Counted from the stretch's first letter, positions 1 to 6,141 are shown. The stretch is DNA of 8,947 bases from an uncultured Lachnospiraceae bacterium (GCA_949283905.1 CASDUB010000114.1:1-8947); one strand, 5' to 3'. Made by a program: numbers and translations. The notes: generated by a model from the letters alone, not told the origin.

Positions 1-23
1 GCCCTGTATATCAGGGCTCTTTT
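1..23 (+). terminator. Intrinsic terminator of an upstream gene
   Basis: GCCCTG (1-6) pairs with CAGGGC (12-17) around a 5-nt loop, and four T (20-23) follow. The stem may continue to the left of the window. It probably ends a plus-strand gene lying before base 1. The T tract is short, so confidence is moderate. Confidence 0.6.
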
Positions 24-46
24 AAAAATAATTTGTATTGAGAAAC

Positions 47-50
47 GGGG
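47..50 (+). promoter_or_regulatory. Ribosome binding site deciding the phosphatase start
   Basis: GGGG lies 5 nt before the ATG at 56. This supports ATG 56 rather than the in-frame TTG at 38, which would place this site inside the coding sequence and has no good Shine-Dalgarno site of its own. Confidence 0.55.
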
Positions 51-55
51 ATAAT

Positions 56-628
56 ATGAAAATCTGGGTTACACGGCACGGTCAGACAAATCTTAATTTG
101 AAAAAGCTAATGCAGGGACTTGTTGACGAACCTTTAAATGAAACGGGGATACTTCAGGCAAAAGCAGCTCACGAAAAGGTAAAAGACATAAAATTTGACG
201 CAGTATATGCCAGTCCACTTGACAGGGCCGTTGAAACAGCGTCTATAATTGCCGGAGTCGACAGATCAGAAGTGATAACAGACAAGCGTATTATAGAGAC
301 AGACTTTGGAAAATATGATAAATGCAGTTATTACAAAATGGGTCCTGCTATGACTTTATACTGGGCGCTGCCGGAGATATTCCCGGCTCCGAAATCCGTT
401 GAAAGCATCGGATCGATGGTTGAACGAAGCTCTTCGTTTTTGAAAGAGCTTGAGAAGAAAGACTATGATAATGTGCTTGTCGTTTGTCATGGGGGTATAA
501 TCAGGGCGATCTGCGGATATCTTGAAGACAGAAAAAACGGAATTAAATGGCGCCCGAAACCTCACAACTGTGAAATCAGAGTATATGAGGTTTCGGGAAA
601 TAAATATAAGCCGTGTAAAATTTATTGA
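56..628 (+). CDS. Histidine phosphatase family protein (phosphoglycerate mutase-like)
   Basis: A 190-residue cytosolic protein of the histidine phosphatase superfamily, which removes phosphate through a phospho-histidine. The RHGQT motif (residues 7-11) holds the nucleophile His8 and Arg7. Arg57 lies in SPLDRA, Glu81 in ETDFG, and the second catalytic His145 in VCHGG, so the full active site is present. Length is normal for the family. The substrate cannot be read from the sequence; relatives act on sugar phosphates, alpha-ribazole phosphate or nucleotides. Its place beside a thiamin operon makes thiamin monophosphate a possible but unsupported substrate. ATG 56 is chosen over TTG 38 because of the GGGG site just upstream. 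The gene converges on tenI-thiF, and the two reading frames overlap by 7 nt at 622-628. A 12-bp inverted repeat lies in its 3' end (553-597). Confidence 0.88.
   Translation: MKIWVTRHGQTNLNLKKLMQGLVDEPLNETGILQAKAAHEKVKDIKFDAVYASPLDRAVETASIIAGVDRSEVITDKRIIETDFGKYDKCSYYKMGPAMTLYWALPEIFPAPKSVESIGSMVERSSSFLKELEKKDYDNVLVVCHGGIIRAICGYLEDRKNGIKWRPKPHNCEIRVYEVSGNKYKPCKIY
553..597. repeat. Perfect 12-bp inverted repeat inside the phosphatase 3' end
   Basis: CCCGAAACCTCA (553-564) and TGAGGTTTCGGG (586-597) are exact reverse complements separated by 21 nt. Both arms are coding on the plus strand. The repeat lies just beyond the stop codon of the convergent tenI-thiF gene (622), so a minus-strand transcript would fold it as a 3' hairpin. 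Neither side has an immediate T run, so it is not a classic terminator. Confidence 0.7.
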
Positions 629-1926
629 GCGTATGATTCGGAACAGGTTTTACAGTTAGGATTAGCTTTAGGAAATTTTGCTATTCTCATATTTAATGTT
701 AAAAGATCTATTATCATCATTTTTCCTGTTAAGAGTTCTCCTGCGCCTGTGAAGTATTTAATGGCTTCCATAGCCTGAATTGAACCTATAACGCCGGCTG
801 CAGGACCAAGGATACCTGCTTCTTCACTTGTAGGAACTTCTCCCGGAAGGGGCGGTTCTTCGTATATACATCTGTAGCACGGCCCTTTGCCGGGTACATA
901 TGTCATTACCTGTCCGTGTCCTTTAATCACTCCGCCGTAGCAAAAAGGTTTATGCAAATGTACGCACGTATCATTTAATATAAATTCAGTTTCAAAATTA
1001 TCAACGCAGTCTATTATAAAATCATATTGTGCGATCAGTTCCTCGGCGTTATCTTTTGTAATAAAAAACGGATATGTATTTACATTTATTTCAGGATTTA
1101 ATGACGAAATATATTTTTTAGCCGATTCGGCTTTGTTCATACCGATAGAATCCAAAGAATGTATTACCTGTCTGTGGATATTACTGATGCTGACTATATC
1201 CTTATCAACTATCCCTACAGTTCCTATCCCTGCACCTGCAAGATATTGAAGAACAGGAGATCCAAGACCTCCCGCTCCTGCAACAAGAACCCGGGCTTTT
1301 CTCAGTCTGTTCTGACCGATTATTCCTATTTTAGAAGCAAGCATCTGACGGCTGTATTTTTCATACAGATCGCCTTTCATATATGAAGACATCATACAGA
1401 CGCCTGCAGCGCCGTTTCCTATGCATTTGTGCATGTTTGCCGGAGTAATACCTCCGAGGGCGTAGACGGGAATAGAAACGGAATTGACTGTGTTTCTTAA
1501 AAAATCAAGTCCCCTCGGCTCAATTCCCGGTTTGCATGACGTTTCAAAAATATGACCGGCCGTTATATACGAAGCGCCTTTCTGACAGCAAGTAACTGCT
1601 TCACTGACAGAATGTATCGATACGCCTATCTTACGGAAGAAAGATTTCTCCTCAACGCTTAGCTTTATGAAATCATCAAATGTCAGATGAATGTACGGAT
1701 GGTTAAGTCTGAGGGCAGTCTTAATATAGCTGTGAAGCATACATTCCGTGTCGTACCTGCTGCACAATTCTATTACATTTTTCGCCAGGTATTCATATTC
1801 CTGCTCCGGAAGATCTTTTTCCCGAAGAATTAAAATATCGATTCCATATTCAAGTATTTCTTTTATCCTGTCTAAAAAATCATTTTCCACAAGATGTCTG
1901 TTTGTTATACAGATTTTTAAAGCCAT
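622..1926 (-). CDS. TenI-ThiF fusion: thiazole tautomerase plus ThiS adenylyltransferase
   Basis: A 434-residue two-domain protein. Residues 1-185 form a ThiE/TenI-like barrel. The stretch GHIFETSCKPG (124-134) closely resembles Bacillus subtilis TenI, including its catalytic His (His125 here), and differs from the ThiE TxTK phosphate motif. This domain is therefore likely the thiazole tautomerase acting after ThiG. Residues 188-434 are an E1-like ThiF/MoeB domain: KYSRQ start, GAGGLGSP nucleotide loop (217-224), DKD (241-243), SNIHRQ (248-253), DCVD (306-309), and zinc pairs Cys350/Cys353 and Cys425/Cys428. Its role would be to adenylate the ThiS C-terminus for sulfur transfer. The usual Cys in the VPTC-EAG crossover segment is Ser367. 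The two domains are in one frame with no stop between them. AGGAA precedes the ATG. It is the last gene of the operon, 22 nt after thiH. Confidence 0.9.
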   Translation of the reverse strand: MALKICITNRHLVENDFLDRIKEILEYGIDILILREKDLPEQEYEYLAKNVIELCSRYDTECMLHSYIKTALRLNHPYIHLTFDDFIKLSVEEKSFFRKIGVSIHSVSEAVTCCQKGASYITAGHIFETSCKPGIEPRGLDFLRNTVNSVSIPVYALGGITPANMHKCIGNGAAGVCMMSSYMKGDLYEKYSRQMLASKIGIIGQNRLRKARVLVAGAGGLGSPVLQYLAGAGIGTVGIVDKDIVSISNIHRQVIHSLDSIGMNKAESAKKYISSLNPEINVNTYPFFITKDNAEELIAQYDFIIDCVDNFETEFILNDTCVHLHKPFCYGGVIKGHGQVMTYVPGKGPCYRCIYEEPPLPGEVPTSEEAGILGPAAGVIGSIQAMEAIKYFTGAGELLTGKMMIIDLLTLNMRIAKFPKANPNCKTCSESYAQ

Positions 1927-1948
1927 ATTTTTTCCTATTCTTCAAATA

Positions 1949-3202
1949 TCATACATAGACATAATCGTTTAATACCGGCTGAAGTCCTTCACCGGAAATA
2001 TCTTTGTACATTTGATCAAAACTTCTGTCATCAGCGATTTCGAACTGTTCATCTCCGGTATCGGCATCTGTTTCGCCGTTATATTTTTCGGCATGATCGC
2101 CTATTCCGGTAGAAACACCTGCAGATACTTTTGTTGCCGCAATCTTTATTATTCCGTCACGAAAGCTCTTTACTTCACGCGAAGAAACGGTTATGCCTGC
2201 AAATGGCAGGAAGATTCTGTAGGCGCACAGTATCTGACACAGTTCTTTTTCGTGTACATCCAAAGGATTGATCTTATCATTATTGATTATCGGTCTGAGA
2301 CGCGGACATGAAAGAGAATATTCCGCATGCGGATATTTTCTCTGAAGATAATAAACGTGAAGAGCTGTCGCAAGAGCGTCTTTTCTGAAATCGGAAAGTC
2401 CGAGCAATGCAGAAAAGCCTACGCCTCGCATGCCTCCCATAAGAGCACGTTCCTGAGCTTCAAATCTGTACGGCCAAACACGTTTATGACCCAATAAATG
2501 TAAAGTTTCGTATTTATCAGTGTCGTAAGTCTCCTGAAATACAGTGATATAGTCGGCGCCGCATTTATGAAGATATGCGTATTCATCGGTATTTACCGGA
2601 TATATTTCAAGACCGACGTTTCTGAAATAATTTTGAGCAAGCTTGCATGCTTCACCGATATAATCCACAGGACTCATCGAACGACTTTCGCCTGTCAGCA
2701 TGAGGATCTCCTCTATACCTGAATCAGCGATTACCTTCATTTCTTTTTCAATTTCTTCCATTGTGAGCTTTTTTCTGTTTATATCGTTATAACAGTTAAA
2801 GCCGCAGTATATACAGTAATTTTCGCAATAATTTGCTATGTAAAGCGGAGTGAAGATATATACTGTATTTCCAAAATGCCTGCTTGTTTCAAGCTTGGCT
2901 TTTTGAGCCATTTCTTCAAGGAAAGGCGCCGCTGCAGGAGAGAGGAGTGCTTTAAAGTCTTCGATAGTACATCTTTCTGAAGCAAGCGCACGTTTGACAT
3001 CTGATGCAGTGTATGAATTGTAATCATAAGAGTTCATCTGCAAAATGACTTTATCCATTATGTCTGATTTTATCTGTTCCATGCCTTCCATGTATTTCAT
3101 ATGATCTGTTCTTGAGGAAGGATCGCGTTCAAGTCTGTGCTTTTTTTCAAGAGCTTTTTCACTTAATTTGCCTGAGTCTACGAAAAATGAATTTTCTGCC
3201 AT
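1949..3202 (-). CDS. thiH: 2-iminoacetate synthase ThiH (tyrosine lyase)
   Basis: A radical SAM enzyme that cleaves tyrosine to dehydroglycine (2-iminoacetate) and p-cresol; dehydroglycine feeds ThiG. This is the anaerobic route, in contrast to the glycine oxidase ThiO of aerobes. The 417-residue protein carries the cluster motif CENYCIYC (Cys126, Cys130, Cys133). It also has the family segments LLSPAA (87-92), FGNTVY, LTGES, VFQETYDTDKY, GLSDFRKDA, RLRP, and the C-terminal GDEQFEI and GLQPV. It carries about 45 N-terminal residues more than E. coli ThiH. The ATG at 3202 has a near-perfect GGAGGTGA site (3212-3219), so the long start is well supported. It lies 19 nt after thiG and 22 nt before tenI-thiF. 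Confidence 0.96.
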   Translation of the reverse strand: MAENSFFVDSGKLSEKALEKKHRLERDPSSRTDHMKYMEGMEQIKSDIMDKVILQMNSYDYNSYTASDVKRALASERCTIEDFKALLSPAAAPFLEEMAQKAKLETSRHFGNTVYIFTPLYIANYCENYCIYCGFNCYNDINRKKLTMEEIEKEMKVIADSGIEEILMLTGESRSMSPVDYIGEACKLAQNYFRNVGLEIYPVNTDEYAYLHKCGADYITVFQETYDTDKYETLHLLGHKRVWPYRFEAQERALMGGMRGVGFSALLGLSDFRKDALATALHVYYLQRKYPHAEYSLSCPRLRPIINNDKINPLDVHEKELCQILCAYRIFLPFAGITVSSREVKSFRDGIIKIAATKVSAGVSTGIGDHAEKYNGETDADTGDEQFEIADDRSFDQMYKDISGEGLQPVLNDYVYV

Positions 3203-3221
3203 TTTAAAAAGTCACCTCCGT

Positions 3222-3992
3222 TCAGTCTCTTAAGAATCCTGTAAGAGGATCAGAAGCAGATGCACCGCGTTCCAAAACACGTCCAAGACCTGCGAGATAT
3301 CCTGCTCGTCCGGCTTCGATTGCATTCTTAAACGCAGATGCCATCATCGGAATATTTCCGGCGGTTGCGATGGCTGTGTTTGCCATCACAGCGGCACATC
3401 CCATTTCCATTGCTTCACACGCCTGTGAAGGCTTTCCGATGCCTGCGTCAACTATTATCGGAAGATCAATTTCATCGACTAAAATCTGAATAAATTCTTT
3501 TGAGGCAAGACCTTTATTTGAACCGATAGGAGCTGCCAGTGGCATTACAGCTGCAGCACCGGCATTTTGAAGATCTCTTGCCGCATAAAGATCCGGATAC
3601 ATGTAAGGAAGTACAACGAAGCCTTCATTTGCAAGGATTTCAGTTGCTTTTATTGTTTCATTATTGTCCGGAAGCAGATATTTACTGTCACGCATTATTT
3701 CTATTTTTACAAAATCACCGCAGCCGAGTTCTCTTGACATCCTCGCTATCCTGACGGCTTCTTTAGCGTCTCTTGCCCCTGAAGTATTTGGCAGAAGAGT
3801 AACATTGTCAGGGATATAATCAAGAATATTTTCAGAATCTTTTGTATTTGTTCTTCTTACCGCAAGAGTTATTATCTCAGCGCCGGCATTTTCGACAGCT
3901 GCCTTGATGAGCTCCATTGAATATTTTCCTGATCCCAGGATGAATCGTGAGGAAAATTCTTTTCCTCCGAGTGTAAATGTATCTTTTTTCAT
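3222..3992 (-). CDS. thiG: Thiazole synthase ThiG
   Basis: A cytosolic TIM-barrel enzyme that builds the thiazole phosphate from deoxyxylulose 5-phosphate, dehydroglycine (from ThiH) and ThiS thiocarboxylate. The 256-residue length is normal. The Schiff-base lysine is Lys96 in DFVKIE, with Glu98 beside it. Other family segments are FILGSGKY (18-24), [41 protein letters not shown] and MANTAIA. No key residue is missing. AAGGAG lies just before the ATG at 3992. It is separated from thiS by 73 nt containing a small hairpin, the widest gap in the operon after the leader. Confidence 0.97.
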   Translation of the reverse strand: MKKDTFTLGGKEFSSRFILGSGKYSMELIKAAVENAGAEIITLAVRRTNTKDSENILDYIPDNVTLLPNTSGARDAKEAVRIARMSRELGCGDFVKIEIMRDSKYLLPDNNETIKATEILANEGFVVLPYMYPDLYAARDLQNAGAAAVMPLAAPIGSNKGLASKEFIQILVDEIDLPIIVDAGIGKPSQACEAMEMGCAAVMANTAIATAGNIPMMASAFKNAIEAGRAGYLAGLGRVLERGASASDPLTGFLRD

Positions 3993-4016
3993 TTTGATTC
4001 TCCTTATATAATTGAT

Positions 4017-4037
4017 TTTGGGGTGAACAGCCCCAAA
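4017..4037 (-). other. Intercistronic hairpin between thiS and thiG
   Basis: On the minus strand TTTGGGG pairs with CCCCAAA around a 7-nt loop (7 bp, 4017-4023 with 4031-4037). The following bases are ATCAATTATATAAGG, not a U tract, so it is not a clear terminator. It may stabilise or process the mRNA, or lower expression of distal genes relative to ThiS. Confidence 0.5.
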
Positions 4038-4065
4038 TTTATGATACCTTTAAAATTTTTCAGCT

Positions 4066-4260
4066 TCAGCCGCCGCCTACAAGACTGACAATTTCTACTT
4101 CGTCGCCTGCATGCAGATAGAATGTGTCATATTCCGATTTAGGTATTATTTCTTCATTACATTCGACGGCAATACGTCTTTTATCGTAACCGTTAGTCTG
4201 CAGATAATAAGAAAGTGAAAGTTCTTCAGCGTCTATATTACATCCGTTAATCTTAATCAT
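4066..4260 (-). CDS. thiS: Sulfur carrier protein ThiS
   Basis: A 64-residue ubiquitin-fold carrier whose C-terminal glycine is adenylated by ThiF, converted to a thiocarboxylate, and used by ThiG as sulfur donor. The protein begins MIKINGC, contains the typical AGDEVEIVSLV segment before the tail, and ends VGGG, supplying the required terminal Gly-Gly. Length matches the family. The ATG at 4260 overlaps the last 8 nt of thiM (4253-4260), which suggests translational coupling. CGGAG inside thiM serves as its ribosome binding site. It stands directly before thiG, its partner in sulfur transfer. Confidence 0.96.
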   Translation of the reverse strand: MIKINGCNIDAEELSLSYYLQTNGYDKRRIAVECNEEIIPKSEYDTFYLHAGDEVEIVSLVGGG

Positions 4261-5065
4261 ATCTTTTCTCCGTCAATATTTTCTCGAAATTTCCTGCTGC
4301 GTTTATAAGTTCCGTATGATAAGTACCCAAACCGCGTCCATTTGTTATTTTTTCTGCTGTTTCGGCACAATATTTCCAAAAGGATGAGGCAAGGCATGCT
4401 GCTTCAAAACTGTCGTTTTCAACTGATGCAAATATACCGCACAAAACAGAAAGCATACATCCTGCACCTGTTATCTGCTTTGTAAGACTGCTTCCTCCGG
4501 AAATGATTTTTGTTCTTGAAACGTCTGCTATTATGTCGGCCGCTCCTGAAATCAGAACTGTGCAGCTATATTTTTGCGCTAAACTTTTGGCACAATTCAA
4601 AATTTCTTCCGATGATCCGCTTAAACATGTATCTACGCCATGTTCCGTTATATCTTCAGATATATGATTTTCAGTGCCGCATTGACAAAGCAAAATTTTA
4701 GCTTCACTGTAATTAACACGAAAAACGGCAGGAGAGGAGACGGCAAGTAATTTTTGTATATTATCAAGCCGCCATTTGCTTGCGCCGATTCCTACAGGAT
4801 CGAGTATGATCGGTATTTTTTTGCGTTCAGCTGCAACAGCAGCGCGCCTGCAGGCTTCATATTTTTCTGCTGAAGGTGTACCCGTATTTATAACCAGTGC
4901 ATCGGCGATTGATACGATATCGGTCATTTCTTCAGGAGCCTGAGCCATTATAGGACTGGCGTTTAATGCCAGCGCAAGATTAGCGCAGTCATTTGCTGTT
5001 ACTATATTTGATATACAATGTATCAAAGGTGTTTTTTCTTTAATTTTCTTTAAATGATCTAACAT
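4253..5065 (-). CDS. thiM: Hydroxyethylthiazole kinase ThiM
   Basis: A ribokinase-fold enzyme that phosphorylates 4-methyl-5-(2-hydroxyethyl)thiazole with ATP, salvaging thiazole for ThiE. The 270-residue protein shows PLIHCISNIVTANDCAN (13-29), where substrate binds, plus DPVGIGAS (89-96) and the anion-hole/catalytic TGAGC (199-203, Cys203). Length is normal. The usual RGNxSEI segment reads RVNYSE (116-121), an unusual Gly-to-Val and small-residue-to-Tyr change; Asn118 and Glu121 are kept. AAAGG precedes the ATG at moderate spacing. It follows thiW by 22 nt, giving an uptake-plus-trapping pair, and overlaps thiS by 8 nt. Confidence 0.95.
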   Translation of the reverse strand: MLDHLKKIKEKTPLIHCISNIVTANDCANLALALNASPIMAQAPEEMTDIVSIADALVINTGTPSAEKYEACRRAAVAAERKKIPIILDPVGIGASKWRLDNIQKLLAVSSPAVFRVNYSEAKILLCQCGTENHISEDITEHGVDTCLSGSSEEILNCAKSLAQKYSCTVLISGAADIIADVSRTKIISGGSSLTKQITGAGCMLSVLCGIFASVENDSFEAACLASSFWKYCAETAEKITNGRGLGTYHTELINAAGNFEKILTEKRYD

Positions 5066-5087
5066 TAAACGGCGCCTTTCATTAAGT

Positions 5088-5633
5088 TTATTTCGACTTA
5101 TTATTAGAAATTGTACCGAGCATTGCCTGCATCTTGATCAGAACGCCGCCTTTTTTCAGTGTGAATATCAGAATACCGGCGATAATCGATCCTACAACAG
5201 TTGAGATTAAGAAAGGAACGACATATACAAAATAACCTATAGAAGCAGCATCTGCATCCATAAATAATATGGCGATAGGATATGAACAAATTCCGCCTAT
5301 TATACCCGTTCCTATTATTTCACCGGCAAGAGTCGGAATAATTTTCCTTGAGTATTTATAAATAAGACCGCAGAGAAGAGCGCCTATCATACTTCCGGGA
5401 AACGCAAGTAATGTGCCCAGTCCGGTAAGATTTCGTATGAGACTTGCCACAAAGGCGGAGCATAAACCAAATTCAGGCCCTAACAAAACAGCACACAATA
5501 CGTTTACAAAATGTTGAACAGGAGCACATTTGCTTCCGAATAAAGGAAAGCTGACAAGACTTCCGACAACGGCGCATGCCGTCAGTATTCCTGCTACTGC
5601 GAGCTTAGATGTTAAAGATTTTTTTCGTTCCAT
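5088..5633 (-). CDS. thiW: ThiW, thiazole-precursor transporter S component (ECF type)
   Basis: A 181-residue integral membrane protein with about five hydrophobic segments (roughly 10-30, 39-62, 74-93, 98-124, 132-158) and a basic N-terminus (MERKK). The stretch GSKCAPVQHFVNV (33-45) and the segments RNLTGLG and LLAFPGSM (75-82) are hallmarks of the ThiW family. This family is predicted to bind a thiazole precursor and to work with the shared ECF energising module (two ATPases and a T protein), none of which is in this window. The position just before thiM fits import followed by phosphorylation. GGAGGA lies 9 nt before the ATG. It is the first gene behind the riboswitch leader. The ligand assignment rests on family knowledge and context. 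Confidence 0.92.
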   Translation of the reverse strand: MERKKSLTSKLAVAGILTACAVVGSLVSFPLFGSKCAPVQHFVNVLCAVLLGPEFGLCSAFVASLIRNLTGLGTLLAFPGSMIGALLCGLIYKYSRKIIPTLAGEIIGTGIIGGICSYPIAILFMDADAASIGYFVYVVPFLISTVVGSIIAGILIFTLKKGGVLIKMQAMLGTISNNKSK

Positions 5634-5688
5634 AGATGTTTTTCCTCCATTAAAAAATAAAAAGTTTTCAATACAGATATTCAGCTGT

Positions 5689-5728
5689 CAGATTAATAAA
5701 AGTAAAATGCCTGCTTATATTAAATCTG
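5689..5728 (-). other. AU-rich hairpin in the thiW leader
   Basis: Minus-strand CAGATT (5728-5723) pairs with AATCTG (5694-5689), and the stem extends with a bulge and mismatches towards AAG/CTT around a loop of about 11 nt. The same upstream bases ACAGAT (5729-5724) can pair instead with ATCTGT (5678-5673), so two folds compete. No U-run terminator follows directly. Function is unknown. Confidence 0.35.
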
Positions 5729-5740
5729 TCGGTCGAAACT

Positions 5741-5860
5741 TCAAAAACAAAAAGGAAATTTTGTTTTAATGGTTTCCTCTCACGCCGGAACACGGCTTCC
5801 CATCGCTGAAAATACACATGTGAAGGGCGCTCCCCCTGCACACGGGCTCATTTGAGCATC
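5741..5860 (-). ncRNA. Second structured leader element, class not recognised
   Basis: This GC-rich island in an AT-rich leader lies between the TPP-riboswitch terminator and thiW. Visible minus-strand helices, 5' to 3': GCTC/GAGC (5857-5846); a long hairpin CGTGTG-C-AGGG with CCCT-T-CACATG (5844-5817, 10 bp, one mismatch); GCCG/CGGC (5796-5784), which competes with GGAA/TTCC (5800-5787); GATGG with CCATT (5804-5800 and 5772-5768); and a weak terminator-like stem AGAGGAAA/TTTCCTTT (5780-5773 with 5758-5751) followed by TTGTTTTTG. It lacks TPP, cobalamin, FMN, SAM, glycine and lysine signatures as I know them. The HMP-PP (thiS-motif) riboswitch is one class to test, because it occurs before thiazole genes. 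The element is supported; its identity is not. Confidence 0.5.
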
Positions 5861-5878
5861 TGAATTGAAAACATGTAT

Positions 5879-5907
5879 AAAAAAAGACCATCCTTATGCG
5901 GATAGTC
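5879..5907 (-). terminator. Intrinsic terminator of the TPP riboswitch
   Basis: On the minus strand GACTATCC (5907-5900) pairs with GGATGGTC (5893-5886), 8 bp with one G-U, loop GCATAA, followed by seven T (5885-5879). It lies directly behind the TPP aptamer and before the first gene, as expected for ligand-induced early termination. Confidence 0.92.
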
Positions 5908-5948
5908 ACAAAAAACAAAAATGCTTCCTACGGTGGCATTATCCACAT
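5896..5948 (-). promoter_or_regulatory. Antiterminator pairing of the TPP riboswitch
   Basis: Aptamer bases AUGUGGAUA (5948-5940), which include the 5' arm of the conserved GUGG/CCAC helix, can pair over 9 bp (one G-U) with UAUCCGCAU (5904-5896). The latter is the 5' arm and loop of the terminator. Without TPP this pairing would block the terminator; with TPP the aptamer would hold the same bases. The complementarity is seen directly; the switching is inferred. Confidence 0.7.
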
Positions 5949-6003
5949 CAGGTATAAAGGTCGAAGCTAAACTTCCTCTCAGCCATTATGGCTCCCTTGC
6001 TAC
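5920..6003 (-). ncRNA. TPP (THI-box) riboswitch aptamer
   Basis: The minus strand carries the conserved TPP aptamer elements in order: AGGGAGCC, GGCTGAGAGG (CUGAGA pyrimidine-sensing motif), GACC, ACCTGATGTGGATAATGCCACC and GTAGGAAG. The GUGG/CCAC helix covaries with the CUGG/CCAG of E. coli thiM and keeps the AUAAUG loop. It senses thiamin pyrophosphate and controls thiW-thiM-thiS-thiG-thiH-tenI/thiF by termination. The closing P1 helix looks weak, so the exact ends are approximate. Confidence 0.96.
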
Positions 6004-6008
6004 TGAAA

Positions 6009-6037
6009 ATAATATCTCTGCATAGAGTATTTGTCAA
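6009..6037 (-). promoter_or_regulatory. Promoter of the thiW-thiF operon
   Basis: TTGACA (-35, 6037-6032), 17-nt spacer and TATTAT (-10, 6014-6009) are near-perfect sigma-A boxes. Transcription would start at about 6002, just before the aptamer. The spacer holds an inverted repeat CTCT-GCAT-AGAG (6016-6027) that could bind a regulator. Confidence 0.88.
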
Positions 6038-6087
6038 TAAAAGATTAAGAATATTAATTATGATGGATTTATGAATAATCTGCACTT

Positions 6088-6116
6088 TTGACCTTAGTAT
6101 CAAATTGTGATATATT
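6088..6116 (+). promoter_or_regulatory. Promoter of thiE and the HAD gene
   Basis: TTGACC (-35, 6088-6093), 17-nt spacer and TATATT (-10, 6111-6116), with TG-A just before it as an extended -10. The start would be at about 6123, leaving a leader of only about 30 nt before ATG 6154. That is too short for a TPP aptamer, and none is present. Confidence 0.82.
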
Positions 6117-6141
6117 GGGTAAATTGAGAAGACAGGATATT

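Noticed and set aside
38..55. TTG start extending the phosphatase by 6 residues
   Set aside because: The GGGG ribosome site at 47-50 would lie inside it, and ATG 56 gives the normal family N-terminus right before RHGQT.
4017..4037. thiS-thiG hairpin as an operon terminator
   Set aside because: No U tract follows the stem, and thiG, thiH and tenI-thiF continue the same pathway on the same strand.
5530..5769. Plus-strand open frame running antisense to thiW and its leader
   Set aside because: It overlaps the start of thiW and the leader structures, has no ribosome site, and its sequence resembles no protein.
5780..5851. Minus-strand 23-codon frame that could be a leader peptide across the second leader element
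   Set aside because: It has no Shine-Dalgarno site before its ATG, and its bases are taken up by helices of the structured RNA.
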